A stretch of DNA of 64,000 bases from Burkholderia sp. Ac-20365 (GTDB lineage: Bacteria; Pseudomonadota; Gammaproteobacteria; Burkholderiales; Burkholderiaceae), in assembly GCF_017104715.1 (NCBI RefSeq), contig NZ_JAAGPI010000039.1, forward strand, positions 1 through 64,000, written 5' to 3'. A program made the position numbers and the translations under genes. This document shows positions 32,810 through 42,549 of this stretch, one piece after another. Each line of letters opens with the position of its first letter. The stretch's first letter is position 1. Under the pieces are notes generated by a model. It did no database searches. It was not told where the DNA came from and saw only the letters and a program-made list of their open reading frames with translations.

Positions 32810-35290
32810 TCAAGGCTGTGAAGCGGGCGCGCTGGCGGGGCTTGCGGCGGGTGCCGAGGCAAACGCAGGCGCTTGCACGCCGCCATTGACGGCTGCAGGC
32901 GCGCTCGCCGCAGCCGCTGCACTTGCGTCACCCGGCGACGGCAGAATGGGCGGCTGCGATGCGGGCGCAATGATCTGCGGCGGCTCGGCATCCGTCGGTG
33001 CCGAAGCCTCTGCAACGGGCGACGCGCTCTCCACCACGGGCGCCGCGGGCACTGGACGCGGCTTCGGCCGCGGTGCAGGCGCCGGCGTCTCCGTCTTCGC
33101 CGACGACGGGAACAGGTACGCCATCCACGCGCGCAGCTTCATACGCAACGTATCGAACATGCCCGGCGGCGGCTCTTCCGCGAACTTCACACGCGGATCA
33201 ACGATGCGCGAGCGCAGCGAACGCTGGAAGAAGTCGCCGACGATCGGCAACGCGCTATGCGCGCCCTGCCCCCAGTAGTCGCTGCGCAGCGTGACGCGGC
33301 TGTCGTTGAAACCGACCCACGCGCCCGCGACGAGTTGCGGATGCATCAGGATGAACCAGCCGTCCGCATTGTCCTGCGTCGTGCCCGTCTTGCCCGCGAC
33401 GTCGGCGCGAATGCCGAAGCGCGTGCGAATGGCCGAACCCGTACCCTTGTTGACCACCGAACGCATCACATCGAGCAGCGTTTGCGCGCTGGCAATCGGC
33501 ATCACGCGATCGGGGCGCGACGGCTGGAATTCGGCGAGCACTTCGCCCTTGCGGTCTTCGATACGCGTGACGAGCATCGGCGCGACATACGCGCCTTCGT
33601 TCGCGATCGTGCCGTACGACGACACCATTTCCTTCAGCGAGACAGGGCTCGTGCCCAACGCGAGCGAAGGCACGGCGTCGAGCTGGCTTTCGCGCACGCC
33701 CATCGCGCGCGCAAGCCGCGCGACCTTTGCGGGTCCGACCGATTCCATCAGTTGCGCGGTGATGCGGTTGCGCGAATACGCGAGGCCGTCGCGCAACGTG
33801 ATCGGACGGCCGCTCGGCGCGTCTTCGTCGCTCGGACGCCAGATTTCGCCGCCTGCCAGCGGGATTTCGACCGCCTGATCGGGGTAAGTGTCCTCGGGCT
33901 TCGCGCCTTGCTCGAAGGCTGCGCCATATACAAAAGGCTTGAACGTCGAGCCCGGCTGACGGCGCGCCTGCGACACGTGATCGTACTGATCCTGCGTAAA
34001 GTCGCGGCTGCCGACCCACGCCTTGATCTCGCCCGTACGCGGGTCCATCGCAACGAACGCAGCCTGCACACGCGTCTTGCTGTCGCACAGCGCCTTCATG
34101 AACGCGCGATCCGCCGACAGATGCTTGAGCGCATCTTCATCGCTCATGCCGGAGTCTTTTGCGCTGTGATACTCAGGCGTCTCACGGATGAACGCGTCGA
34201 ACACATCCTTGTGACCGGTGCATCCGCCGCGCGCATTCCACGCTGCATTTGCAATCGACTGCAACTGGTTGCCCTGGAAGGTCAGCGCCTGGGTCGCCAT
34301 CGTTTGCAGGCGCGCATCGATGGTCGTGCGTACGACGAGGCCGTCGGAATAGATGTTGTAGTCGTTCGCATCGGCCCACGCGATCAGCCACTTCTTCAAT
34401 TGCTGCGCGAAATGCGGCGCGGGGCCGGGCGGCTCCATCTGACGCTCGAAATCGACGCGCAGCGGCCGCGCCTTGAGCGAATTGAATTGCACTTGCGTGA
34501 GGCGCCCGTATTTCACCATTTGCCCAAGCACGGTATTGCGCCGGTCCAGCGCACGCTCGGGATTGATCACCGGGTTGTAGTAACTGTTGCCCTTCAGCAT
34601 GCCGATCAGCGTCGCGCTTTCGAGCACGGTGAGATTGTCGGCGGATTTGTCGAAATAGGTGCGCGCCGCCATTTCGATGCCGTACGCGTTGTACAGGAAC
34701 GGCACCGTATTCAGATACGTTTCGAGAATCTCGCTCTTCGTATAGACGGCTTCGATCTTGAAGGCGGTGATTGCTTCCTTGATCTTGCGCGTGAGCGTCG
34801 GCGCGCGGCCGATATCGTCGGGATAGAGATTGCGTGCCAGCTGCTGCGTAATCGTCGAGCCACCCTGGCGGTCGCCCGAAAACGTGTGCAGGGCCGCGCC
34901 CGCCGTGCGTTTGAAGTCGATGCCGTGGTGCTCGTAGAAGCGGTGGTCTTCGGTGGAGATTAGTGCATCGACGACGTGCGGCGAGATGTCGGAGAGCTTC
35001 ATCCACACGCGGTTGGTCGGCTTGAACTCGGCAAGCAGCTTGCCGTCGGCCGAATAGATCTGCGCGGGCTGCTCGATTTTCGCCTTGCGAATATCGCCGA
35101 TGCCTGGCGTGAACGGAATCAGGATCAGTACATACAGCAGAACGAGCGCGGGAACCGCGACGGCCGTCAAACCCACGCCGCGCCACGTCGGGTGGCGCAA
35201 ACGTTGCACCACGCGCATGACGGGCGGTTTGGCAAGGGCCCAAGCCCAGACGGATATTTCCCGGAGAAACGACAGTATCGACTGTCTCAC
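32810..35290 (-). CDS. mrcA: Penicillin-binding protein 1A, bifunctional glycosyltransferase/transpeptidase
   Basis: About 826 residues. One N-terminal membrane helix (VAVPALVLLYVLILIPF) anchors it. The GT51 domain shows STEDHRFYEHHGIDFKR and GGSTITQQLARNLY; the transpeptidase has PGSTFKPFVY (active-site SxxK), YSRNRITAQ (SxN) and AGKTGTTQD (KTG). It polymerises and crosslinks peptidoglycan in the periplasm. The start is uncertain: GTG at 35290 is chosen, the frame opens at 35329. The last ~100 residues are Pro/Ala/Ser-rich, a disordered tail longer than in E. coli PBP1A. Confidence 0.93.
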   Translation of the reverse strand: MRQSILSFLREISVWAWALAKPPVMRVVQRLRHPTWRGVGLTAVAVPALVLLYVLILIPFTPGIGDIRKAKIEQPAQIYSADGKLLAEFKPTNRVWMKLSDISPHVVDALISTEDHRFYEHHGIDFKRTAGAALHTFSGDRQGGSTITQQLARNLYPDDIGRAPTLTRKIKEAITAFKIEAVYTKSEILETYLNTVPFLYNAYGIEMAARTYFDKSADNLTVLESATLIGMLKGNSYYNPVINPERALDRRNTVLGQMVKYGRLTQVQFNSLKARPLRVDFERQMEPPGPAPHFAQQLKKWLIAWADANDYNIYSDGLVVRTTIDARLQTMATQALTFQGNQLQSIANAAWNARGGCTGHKDVFDAFIRETPEYHSAKDSGMSDEDALKHLSADRAFMKALCDSKTRVQAAFVAMDPRTGEIKAWVGSRDFTQDQYDHVSQARRQPGSTFKPFVYGAAFEQGAKPEDTYPDQAVEIPLAGGEIWRPSDEDAPSGRPITLRDGLAYSRNRITAQLMESVGPAKVARLARAMGVRESQLDAVPSLALGTSPVSLKEMVSSYGTIANEGAYVAPMLVTRIEDRKGEVLAEFQPSRPDRVMPIASAQTLLDVMRSVVNKGTGSAIRTRFGIRADVAGKTGTTQDNADGWFILMHPQLVAGAWVGFNDSRVTLRSDYWGQGAHSALPIVGDFFQRSLRSRIVDPRVKFAEEPPPGMFDTLRMKLRAWMAYLFPSSAKTETPAPAPRPKPRPVPAAPVVESASPVAEASAPTDAEPPQIIAPASQPPILPSPGDASAAAAASAPAAVNGGVQAPAFASAPAASPASAPASQP

Positions 35291-35395
35291 GCTAACGCAC
35301 CATCGGCAGAAAAGGCTGCATCCTACCAAAACAGCGCGGACGTCCTGACGTTTTGCAAGAATTGGCAGCGCGCGCTGTGACGCCTGGCGCTGGAA

Positions 35396-35442
35396 AAGAC
35401 ATCGGCCGAACCGCGCCGCTTGCGCGGGCAGGTTCGGCCGAT
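35396..35442 (-). terminator. Terminator-like hairpin after mctP
   Basis: ATCGGCCGAACC (35401-35412) pairs perfectly with GGTTCGGCCGAT (35431-35442). Read on the minus strand the stem is followed by GTCTTTTCC, 22 bp after the mctP stop. Confidence 0.7.
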
Positions 35443-35463
35443 GCGTTCAGCTAAAGCTTGAAA

Positions 35464-36939
35464 TCAGACGGGCGCGCGCTTCGGCGTGACCATCGAAACC
35501 ACGAACGTCACGATCACATTCACGACCAGCGCGATCAGGCCGATATAAAGCGGCCACGTCGAATCGCCGACATGCAGCGCGAACACCGGCTTGAGACCCT
35601 GCGAAATCGCGAGCCCCGTGCCGACGACGATGCCCACCAGCCAGCCGAGGAACAGGCCCGGCGTGTTGAGACGGCGCGTGTACAGCGAGAACACGATGGC
35701 CGGGAAGATCTGCAGAATCCACACGCCGCCGAGCAGTTGCAGGTCGATTGCGTATTGCGTCGGCAGGAACACGATGAACAGCAGCGCGCCAAACTTCACG
35801 ACCAGCGACACGATCTTCGCCGTCGATGCTTCCTGCGCGGGTGCCATGTCCGGCGACACCAGCGGACGCCACAGGTTACGCGTGAACAGGTTCGCCGCGC
35901 CGATCGACATGATGGCCGCTGGCACCAGCGCGCTGATCGCAATCGCCGCCGCTGCAAAACCGACGAACCACGCCGGGAACAGCGTGCCGAACAGTGTCGG
36001 GACGATGTCGGACGCCGACTTCACGTGAATGCCTGCTGCAATTGCCATATAGCCGAGCAGCGCAATCAGGCCGAGCAGCAGCGTGTACGCGGGCAGAAAG
36101 ATCGCGTTCTTGCGCACGGTCTGCATCGACGAAGACGACAGAACCGCCGTCATGGTGTGCGGATACATGAACGCAGCCAGTGCCGAGCCGAGCGCAAGCG
36201 ATGCATACGCGGTGAACTGCGTCGGCTTCAGGATGATGCCCGTCGCGCCGCCCTTCGCCTTGAAGTAGGTATCTGCCGCGTCGAACACATGGCCATAGCC
36301 GCCGAGCTTCACGGGAATCAGCCACACCGCCGCGATCACGACGATATAGATCATGATGTCCTTGACGAACGCGATCATCGCCGGCGCACGCAGGCCGCTG
36401 GTATACGTATAGAGCGCGAGGATGATGAACGCGATCACGAGCGGCGCTTCACCCGAAATGCCGAGACCCTTGATGACGACCTGCATGCCGACCAGTTGCA
36501 GCGCGATATAAGGCATCGTTGCGACGATACCCGTCAGCGCGACAGCCGCCGGAAACCACTTGCCGCCGTACTCGCCGTGCACATAGTCGGCTGCCGTGAT
36601 GTGGTTTTTCGCGTGCGCGATCTTCCACAACTTGGGCATCACCGCGAACACGAACGGATACACGATGATCGTATAAGGCAGCGCGAAGAAGCCATACGCG
36701 CCAACCGAATAGACCAGTGCGGGAACCGCGATCACCGTATAGGCCGTATAGAAATCGCCGCCTACCAGGAACCACGAAATGATCGTGCCGAATTGACGGC
36801 CGCCCAGACCCCACTCGTGCAATTGCGTGAGATCGCCCGCTTTCCAGCGCGCGGCCACGAAACCGAGGACGGTGACGAGAAGAAAGAATGCGATGAAGAC
36901 GGTCATCGCGACCGGGTTCACAGGGTTCAATTCACTCAT
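35464..36939 (-). CDS. mctP: Monocarboxylate permease MctP, sodium:solute symporter family
   Basis: A 491-residue inner-membrane permease with about 13 hydrophobic segments. WGLGGRQFGTIISWFLVGGD and TAADYVHGEYGGKWFPA are typical of the MctP branch of the SSS family, which imports lactate, pyruvate, propionate or similar short acids. Its ATG overlaps the stop of the preceding DUF3311 gene (ATGA), so the two are translated together. A hairpin terminator follows. No adjacent regulator was found on the same strand. Confidence 0.9.
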   Translation of the reverse strand: MSELNPVNPVAMTVFIAFFLLVTVLGFVAARWKAGDLTQLHEWGLGGRQFGTIISWFLVGGDFYTAYTVIAVPALVYSVGAYGFFALPYTIIVYPFVFAVMPKLWKIAHAKNHITAADYVHGEYGGKWFPAAVALTGIVATMPYIALQLVGMQVVIKGLGISGEAPLVIAFIILALYTYTSGLRAPAMIAFVKDIMIYIVVIAAVWLIPVKLGGYGHVFDAADTYFKAKGGATGIILKPTQFTAYASLALGSALAAFMYPHTMTAVLSSSSMQTVRKNAIFLPAYTLLLGLIALLGYMAIAAGIHVKSASDIVPTLFGTLFPAWFVGFAAAAIAISALVPAAIMSIGAANLFTRNLWRPLVSPDMAPAQEASTAKIVSLVVKFGALLFIVFLPTQYAIDLQLLGGVWILQIFPAIVFSLYTRRLNTPGLFLGWLVGIVVGTGLAISQGLKPVFALHVGDSTWPLYIGLIALVVNVIVTFVVSMVTPKRAPV

Positions 36940-37136
36940 TTTTTAATGCCCCGGTACACGACGTAGATCAGCAGCGACGTGAGCGGAACCCACAGGAACT
37001 GATACCAGTAGAAGAAAGGAAAGCCAGCGAATGAAGGGCGTGTGTCGTTATAGAAAGGCAGCCACAACAGCGCGATATAGGGGATCAGCAAGATGAGCCA
37101 GAGCCAAGAACGGCCGGCCGGTTCGGTAGGTTCCAC
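36936..37136 (-). CDS. DUF3311 small membrane protein, MctP partner
   Basis: A 66-residue protein with two membrane helices (WLWLILLIPYIALLWLPFYN and FLWVPLTSLLIYVVYRG). DUF3311 proteins routinely precede SSS permeases and are thought to be auxiliary subunits. A GTG at 37136 has AGAGGGA 6 bases upstream, which decides the start; the longer open frame to 37268 lacks protein-like composition. Its stop overlaps the mctP start by 4 bases. Confidence 0.85.
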   Translation of the reverse strand: MEPTEPAGRSWLWLILLIPYIALLWLPFYNDTRPSFAGFPFFYWYQFLWVPLTSLLIYVVYRGIKK

Positions 37137-37356
37137 GTATGTCCCTCTTTGGTCTATCTGATTGAATCCGCTTTGCTGGTGCGCCCGAACAATATGTGTG
37201 GACGTGGATTCACACGAGCCGCCCATTTCACGCACGCCTGTTGCACGCGCCCGCAAAGGTACGCGCATTATCTGTGAAAACCTTTATTGTTGCTTGCAGC
37301 GTAACGAGCGGTTATTCAATGCGCGCAAAGCTTTCAATCAGCTTTAAAGCAACGAG

Positions 37357-38247
37357 TTATTTACGTGTGGCTTTGCCGAAACGCTCGCGCAGATATTGCG
37401 TAAATGCACGAATCGTCACCGATGCCTGGCGATGCTGCGGATAGACCGCATATAACGTCAACGGCGGCGAGACAAAATCGCTGAGTACTTCGACCAGCTT
37501 GCCGCTCGCCAACGCTTCGCACACGATGAACTCCGGCAGACGCGCAATGCCGAGCCCTGCAATTGCGGCATCGCGGATCACCTCGCCGTTGTTCACGCGC
37601 AGCGGGCCGTGCACTTCAATAGTCTTGCTCGCGCCATCGACGATGTACTCCCAGCCGCTGCGCGCTTCCTGCCCATACAGCAGGCACGCGTGACGCGCGA
37701 GATCGTCGGGCGTTGCGGGCGGGCGCCGCGCCTTGCGATACGCGGGGCTGCAACACGCGACCATGCGCATCTCGGCGAGCTTCTGCGCGATCAGCGTCGA
37801 GTCCGCGAGCGTGCCGATACGCAGCGCCATGTCGAAACCCTCTCCAACTACATCGACGACCCGGTCGCTCAGTTCCAGGTCGATGCGCACGTCGGCATTT
37901 GCGCGCAGGAAGGCCGCGACGAGCGGCGACAGATGGATCATTCCGAACGACATCGGCGCGCTGACGCGCAGCAGGCCGCGCGGGTCCGAACGACCCGATG
38001 TCATCGCCTGCTCGGCGTCCTCGACTTCACCGAGGATGCGCGTGGCCCGCTGATAGAACTCGTAGCCGAGGTCCGTCACCGCGAGCTTGCGCGTGTTGCG
38101 CACCAGCAGCCGCACGCCGAGGCTCGCCTCCAGCGCCATCACACGGCGGCTGACGAACTGCTTCGACAGATGCAGGCGGATGGCGGCCGCTGTGAAATTG
38201 CGCGCGTCGACGGTGGCGACGAAGATCTTCAGATCGTCCAGCTGCAT
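37357..38247 (-). CDS. LysR-type transcriptional regulator
   Basis: A 296-residue regulator with the N-terminal HTH (DLKIFVATVDARNFTAAAIR then LHLSKQFVSRRVMALE) and an effector domain of normal length (YGQEARSGW, FDMALRIGTLADSTL). It belongs to the CrgA-like branch. It is divergent from pirin-DoxX across a 158-bp gap, so it probably controls that pair; the inducer is unknown. Confidence 0.9.
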   Translation of the reverse strand: MQLDDLKIFVATVDARNFTAAAIRLHLSKQFVSRRVMALEASLGVRLLVRNTRKLAVTDLGYEFYQRATRILGEVEDAEQAMTSGRSDPRGLLRVSAPMSFGMIHLSPLVAAFLRANADVRIDLELSDRVVDVVGEGFDMALRIGTLADSTLIAQKLAEMRMVACCSPAYRKARRPPATPDDLARHACLLYGQEARSGWEYIVDGASKTIEVHGPLRVNNGEVIRDAAIAGLGIARLPEFIVCEALASGKLVEVLSDFVSPPLTLYAVYPQHRQASVTIRAFTQYLRERFGKATRK

Positions 38248-38405
38248 TGGCCTGGCACCCTTTTTGTCAACTCAAATAGGACAGTGATTCCCGTTTGACG
38301 TCGATTATAGCCACTCTGATTGACCTACACTTTCATCACTGCTTCAGACAACGGCACCGCCGGTGTCGCGAGAGGCAAAAGCCAATCAGATAACGGAGAA
38401 GGAAA

Positions 38406-39131
38406 ATGATCGACATCAGACACGCCAATGAACGCGGCCGCGCCGAACACGGCTGGCTCAGCTCGCGTCATACGTTTTCTTTTGCGAACTACTACGATCC
38501 GAAGCAGATCGGCTTCTCCGATCTGCTGGTGATCAACGACGACCGCGTCGCACCCGGCCGCGGCTTCGGCAAGCATCCGCACCGCGACATGGAAATCTTC
38601 TCGTACGTGCTGGAAGGCGCGCTCGAGCACAAGGATTCGATGGGCACGGGTTCGGTGATCGTCCCCGGCGACGTGCAACTGATGAGCGCAGGCACGGGCG
38701 TCGCACACAGCGAGTTCAATCACTCGGCCAGCGACTCCGTGCACTTCCTGCAAATCTGGATCGCGCCGTCGGTGAAGAACGCAACGCCGCGTTATCAGCA
38801 GCAGAACTTTTCGGCGCAGGACAAGCGCGGCACGCTGCGGCTGGTGTTGTCGCCGGAAGGCACGGACGGTTCGCTCGAATTGCGCCAGGACGCACGTGTG
38901 TATGCCGGTCTGTTCGATGGCAATGAAACGGCAGGCGTCGATATCGCTGCGGATCGCTATGCGTATGTGCATGTGGCACGCGGCAGTGTGAAGCTGAATG
39001 GCGTCGAACTGAATGAAGGCGACGGTGCGCGTATTCGCAATGAACGCCGCCTGGAATTCACGGAAGGCCACGACGCGGAAGTACTCGTATTCGACCTGCG
39101 CAACAACGAAGTATCGGAATTGTGGTCCTGA
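38406..39131 (+). CDS. Pirin family (YhaK/YhhW-like) bicupin protein
   Basis: A 241-residue bicupin. The N-terminal cupin has GRGFGKHPHRDMEIFSYVLE, where the His-x-His and Glu would hold the metal, plus a later H in VAHSEFNHSAS. YhhW-type members show quercetinase activity or respond to redox stress; the physiological role here is unknown. GGAGAAGGAAA precedes the ATG. It is followed by DoxX 42 bp later and forms a small operon opposite a LysR gene. Confidence 0.9.
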   Translation: MIDIRHANERGRAEHGWLSSRHTFSFANYYDPKQIGFSDLLVINDDRVAPGRGFGKHPHRDMEIFSYVLEGALEHKDSMGTGSVIVPGDVQLMSAGTGVAHSEFNHSASDSVHFLQIWIAPSVKNATPRYQQQNFSAQDKRGTLRLVLSPEGTDGSLELRQDARVYAGLFDGNETAGVDIAADRYAYVHVARGSVKLNGVELNEGDGARIRNERRLEFTEGHDAEVLVFDLRNNEVSELWS

Positions 39132-39173
39132 GCGGCGAACGCCTGGACCCGGCTAAATGAAAGAGGATTGAAC

Positions 39174-39584
39174 ATGAACACGTTTATCGAACAACGCAAG
39201 GATGCACTGCTGCTCGTCGCACGCGTGCTGCTCGTGGTGCTTTTCGTGCTATTCGGCTGGAGCAAGCTCACGGGTTTCTCGGGCACCGAGCAGTACATGG
39301 CATCGACGGGTGCACCCGTTCCAGCGCTGGCCGCAGTGATCGCGATCGTGATGGAGCTTGCAGTCGGTATCGTGATTGCTGTTGGCTTCAAGACGCGCGT
39401 GCTTGCGCTGCTGCTTGCGGCGTACACACTCGCCACTGCGTTCATTGGCCATCACTTCTGGACGCAGACGGGTATGGAGCAATACATCAACATGATCAAC
39501 TTCTACAAGAACATCAGCATCATCGGCGGTTTGCTGCTGTTGTTCGTGACGGGTCCGGGAAAGTACTCGATCGATCGCGCATAA
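39174..39584 (+). CDS. DoxX family membrane protein
   Basis: A 136-residue protein with four hydrophobic segments: LLVARVLLVVLFVLFGWSKL, AAVIAIVMELAVGIVIAVGF, TRVLALLLAAYTLATAFIGH and ISIIGGLLLLFVTGPG. The GWSKLTGFSGTEQYM motif is standard for DoxX. Pirin-DoxX pairs are frequent in proteobacteria and often respond to oxidative or electrophile stress. The ATG at 39174 is preferred to a TTG two codons earlier. A strong terminator follows. Confidence 0.88.
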   Translation: MNTFIEQRKDALLLVARVLLVVLFVLFGWSKLTGFSGTEQYMASTGAPVPALAAVIAIVMELAVGIVIAVGFKTRVLALLLAAYTLATAFIGHHFWTQTGMEQYINMINFYKNISIIGGLLLLFVTGPGKYSIDRA

Positions 39585-39611
39585 GCGACCCGACCGATTA
39601 GAGAAGTTGTC

Positions 39612-39640
39612 AAAAGGGCGGCCTTCGGGCCGCCCTTTTT
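39612..39640 (+). terminator. Intrinsic terminator after DoxX
   Basis: AAAAGGGCGGCC-TTCG-GGCCGCCCTTTTT, a symmetrical stem with a TTCG loop; it would work in both directions. Confidence 0.88.
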
Positions 39641-39862
39641 GTTGTTTGCAATCCGGTGACGTGCACTTTCGGCATGAATGCAACACTCCTGTCACGTTCA
39701 GAGCGTCGCCGAAATCGATGTGATAAAAGTCCGCGGGCCTGTATGAGACAAGGTGCGCGCGGAGCCATAAGACATCCATAGATGCCATGCATTTCCGCCA
39801 CCCGCAGCGCATAACAACAATTCGCTCGTGCAGGGTTCTCAACACATGAAAAGACAATACCC

Positions 39863-40999
39863 ATGACCAGGCAAATCAATCGGACAGTTGCGGCGTTAGG
39901 CGCGACCACCCTCGCTCTCGCATGCCAAAGCGCATTCGCGCAAAGCTCGGTGACGCTGTATGGCGTCGCGGATGTCGGCATTCGCTATCTCACGCATTCG
40001 AATGCGAATAACGACGGCAAGCTCTTCATGACCAACGGCGCCATCACGAATAGCCGTTTCGGCATTAAAGGCTCGGAAGATCTCGGCAATGGCCTGAAGG
40101 CGATCTTCCAGCTGGAAAGCGGCATCGATCTGCAAAGCGGTGCGCAATCGGATAGCAAGCGCCTGTTCAATCGCGCGGCCTATGTCGGCCTGTCGAGCAA
40201 CTACGGCACGCTCACGCTCGGTCGTCAGAAGACGCCGCTGTTCGATCTGCTCGGCGATACCTACGATCCTCTGACAGTCGGTAACTACTTCGAAAACGCA
40301 TGGCTGCCCGTCGCGCTCGGCGCGGGTCTCTATGCGGATAACGCCGTGAAGTACGACGGCAAGTTCGGCGGCCTGAACGTGAAGGCCATGTACTCGTTCG
40401 GCACCAACTCGACGTCCACGGGCGCGGACGGCTTCTCCGGCCAGATCCCCGGGCACCTCGGCGCGGGCAACATGTACGGCTTCACGGCTTCGTACTCGTT
40501 TGGTTCGCTGAGCATCGGCGCAGGCGTGCAGCAAAACAGCGACAACTCGAATCACAAGCAGACCATCTATAACGCGAATGCCGTCTACGCGTTCAGCACG
40601 ACCAGGTTCTACGTCGGCTATATCCATTCGAAGGACGACACGGGCTTTGTCGACAGCACCCTGTCGCAGCGCGACCTGACGCTCGGTGTCGATATCCTGA
40701 AGGGCTCGGGCCGCAAGGACGACGGTCCGTTCGCAGGCGTGACGTGGCAAGCCACGCCCGCACTGCTGCTGACGGGCGCGTTCTACTACGACCACATGAA
40801 GAACGCTGCGATCGGCGGCGGCGCGGTGGGCAGCGGCAACCGCTACACGGGCGTGGCCGTGGCGGAATATGCGCTGTCAAAGCGCACGGAAGTGTACGGC
40901 ACCGTCGACTTCAACAAGGTCACGGGCGCGGCGACGGTGGAACTGCCGGGCACGTCGAACCAGACGGGCGTGTCGGTGGGTATTCGCAACATCTTCTGA
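39863..40999 (+). CDS. Gram-negative OmpC-type porin (second copy)
   Basis: A 378-residue porin. Signal peptide RTVAALGATTLALACQSAFA is followed by QSSVTLYGVADVGIRYL; KGSEDLGNGLKAIFQLESGI and YGTLTLGRQKTPLFDLL are family landmarks, and the C-terminal residue is Phe (GIRNIF). It differs clearly from the porin at 12108 in loops, so it is a paralogue and not a duplication. Its terminator lies about 45 bp downstream. Confidence 0.94.
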   Translation: MTRQINRTVAALGATTLALACQSAFAQSSVTLYGVADVGIRYLTHSNANNDGKLFMTNGAITNSRFGIKGSEDLGNGLKAIFQLESGIDLQSGAQSDSKRLFNRAAYVGLSSNYGTLTLGRQKTPLFDLLGDTYDPLTVGNYFENAWLPVALGAGLYADNAVKYDGKFGGLNVKAMYSFGTNSTSTGADGFSGQIPGHLGAGNMYGFTASYSFGSLSIGAGVQQNSDNSNHKQTIYNANAVYAFSTTRFYVGYIHSKDDTGFVDSTLSQRDLTLGVDILKGSGRKDDGPFAGVTWQATPALLLTGAFYYDHMKNAAIGGGAVGSGNRYTGVAVAEYALSKRTEVYGTVDFNKVTGAATVELPGTSNQTGVSVGIRNIF

Positions 41000-41043
41000 T
41001 TTGAAGGCGATGCGCGTGCTTGATGGCGCGCGATTGCCATTGG

Positions 41044-41080
41044 AGGGCGACATGGCTTCAAAGGCCATGCCGCCCTTTTT
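41044..41080 (+). terminator. Intrinsic terminator after the second porin
   Basis: AGGGCG-A-CATGGC pairs with GCCATG-C-CGCCCT across a 7-base loop with one mismatch and ends in a T-run. Confidence 0.8.
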
Positions 41081-41177
41081 CATTCGGGGCGGCGCGAGGC
41101 ATGTATTCGGCTCAACTGTGATATACAGGGAAAACCCGTAAATTGCAGTTGTTTATCTTCAGTCGAGTAGTACCAGC

Positions 41178-41312
41178 ATGAAACGCATTGCCGCCTTTTG
41201 TCTGACCACGTGGTCCGCCGCCGCACTCCTTTATTTTGGCCAGCACTCGGTTGCGCTCATTGCATTGAGCGGAGTCGTCGTGTTCGGCGGGTATGATCTG
41301 CTGCGCCCGTAA
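41178..41312 (+). CDS. 44-residue putative membrane peptide
   Basis: A short frame encoding MKRIAAFCLTTWSAAALLYF followed by GQHSVALIALSGVVVFGGYD and LLRP. Two hydrophobic stretches with a positive N-terminus suggest a small inner-membrane protein. The upstream sequence lacks a strong ribosome-binding site (GAGTAGTACCAGC). It stands alone between the porin terminator and the desaturase-like gene. No family recognised; only composition supports it. Confidence 0.45.
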   Translation: MKRIAAFCLTTWSAAALLYFGQHSVALIALSGVVVFGGYDLLRP

Positions 41313-41482
41313 GTCCCCTATTTCTCAGCGCCCGCGCCTGCTCGGCGCGACTTGATGGAAACCCATCATTTTTCGGCGTGAGGCTTCTGTCTCCTTCAAC
41401 TATCTTTGTGCAAACGGAATGTGTTCCCGAAGCTTCTAGCTGAGGGAAATCCCGCAAACACACCAAGATCAGGAGACGCTTT

Positions 41483-42511
41483 ATGTCCTCGCCCTCGGCC
41501 GTCGACAGCACTTCTGCCCCTCGCCTTACCGATCCCGCTTTCGACGCACGCATCGCAGAGCAGTGGTACCAGCCGCGCATTCCGCGCGCGGTGCTCAAGG
41601 AACTGATGAAGCGCGACGACGCAGCGGGTCTGCGCAATTTCATTCCGTGGTTCGTGCTGCTCGTCGCGTCCGGCGCGCTCGCGGCGTTCACATGGGGAAC
41701 GTGGTGGGCCGTGCCCGCGTTCTTCGTGTACGGCACGATCTATTCATCGAGCGACGCGCGCTGGCACGAACTGTCGCACGGCACGCCGTTCAAGACGCGC
41801 TGGATCAACGACGCGTTTTATCACCTGTCCTCATTCATGACGATCCGCGAAGGCTACTGGTGGCGCTGGAGTCATGCGCGGCATCACACGCATACGTACT
41901 TCCAGACACGCGACCCTGAAATCCAGGTGACGCGTCCGACGCAGGTGCTGCCCATCATCGCGGACTTTCTCGGGCTGGTCGGCTGTACGCTGGAAATCAA
42001 AAAGGTCGTGCGCCACGCATTCGGCCGCGTCGATGCCGCGACCGACGCGTTTCTGCCCGCCAGCGAAAAACCCAAGATGATCTGGTCGTGCCGCATCTAT
42101 CTGGCCGTCGTGATCGCAACGATTGCACTCGCTATCGCGATGCACAGCTTCCTGCCGCTGATGTTCGTGTGGACTCCACGCTTCTACGGCGGCTGGCTGC
42201 ATCAACTGCTTGGTCTTACGCAGCATGCGGGACTCGCCGTCAATGTGAAGGATCACCGGCTCAACACGCGCACCATCCATACCAACTTCGTGTTCCGCTT
42301 TCTTTATCTGAACATGAACTATCACCTCGAACATCATCTGCTGCCGATGGTGCCGTTTCATGCGCTGCCGCGTCTTCATGAAGCGATCAAGGACCAGTTG
42401 CCGCCCGCGTATCCGAGCGTCTATGCCGCGTATCGCGAGATGCTGCCCGCGCTATGGAAACAACGTACCGATCCAACGCATGTGATCGAGCGGATCGTTC
42501 CGACTGTGTGA
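41483..42511 (+). CDS. Fatty-acid-desaturase-like oxygenase, MocD type
   Basis: A 342-residue di-iron membrane enzyme. Three His clusters hold the metals: WHELSHGTPF (near residue 95), HARHHTHTY (near 133) and YHLEHHLLPM (near 280); two helices precede the first. The position beside a Rieske ferredoxin, its reductase and an IolE-like protein matches rhizobial mocDEF, in which the desaturase-like MocD is thought to demethylate the rhizopine 3-O-methyl-scyllo-inosamine. An O-demethylase or hydroxylase on a methylated cyclitol is thus the favoured guess; plain lipid desaturation is the alternative. AGGAGA precedes the ATG. Confidence 0.8.
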   Translation: MSSPSAVDSTSAPRLTDPAFDARIAEQWYQPRIPRAVLKELMKRDDAAGLRNFIPWFVLLVASGALAAFTWGTWWAVPAFFVYGTIYSSSDARWHELSHGTPFKTRWINDAFYHLSSFMTIREGYWWRWSHARHHTHTYFQTRDPEIQVTRPTQVLPIIADFLGLVGCTLEIKKVVRHAFGRVDAATDAFLPASEKPKMIWSCRIYLAVVIATIALAIAMHSFLPLMFVWTPRFYGGWLHQLLGLTQHAGLAVNVKDHRLNTRTIHTNFVFRFLYLNMNYHLEHHLLPMVPFHALPRLHEAIKDQLPPAYPSVYAAYREMLPALWKQRTDPTHVIERIVPTV

Positions 42512-42549
42512 TCGATAGAGACAGAAACAGAACATTCAAGGAGACAGCG

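Noticed and set aside
32873..34963. A 696-codon plus-strand open frame opposite PBP1A
   Set aside because: Arg/His/Ala-rich translation typical of the antisense of a high-GC gene; PBP1A motifs on the other strand are unambiguous.
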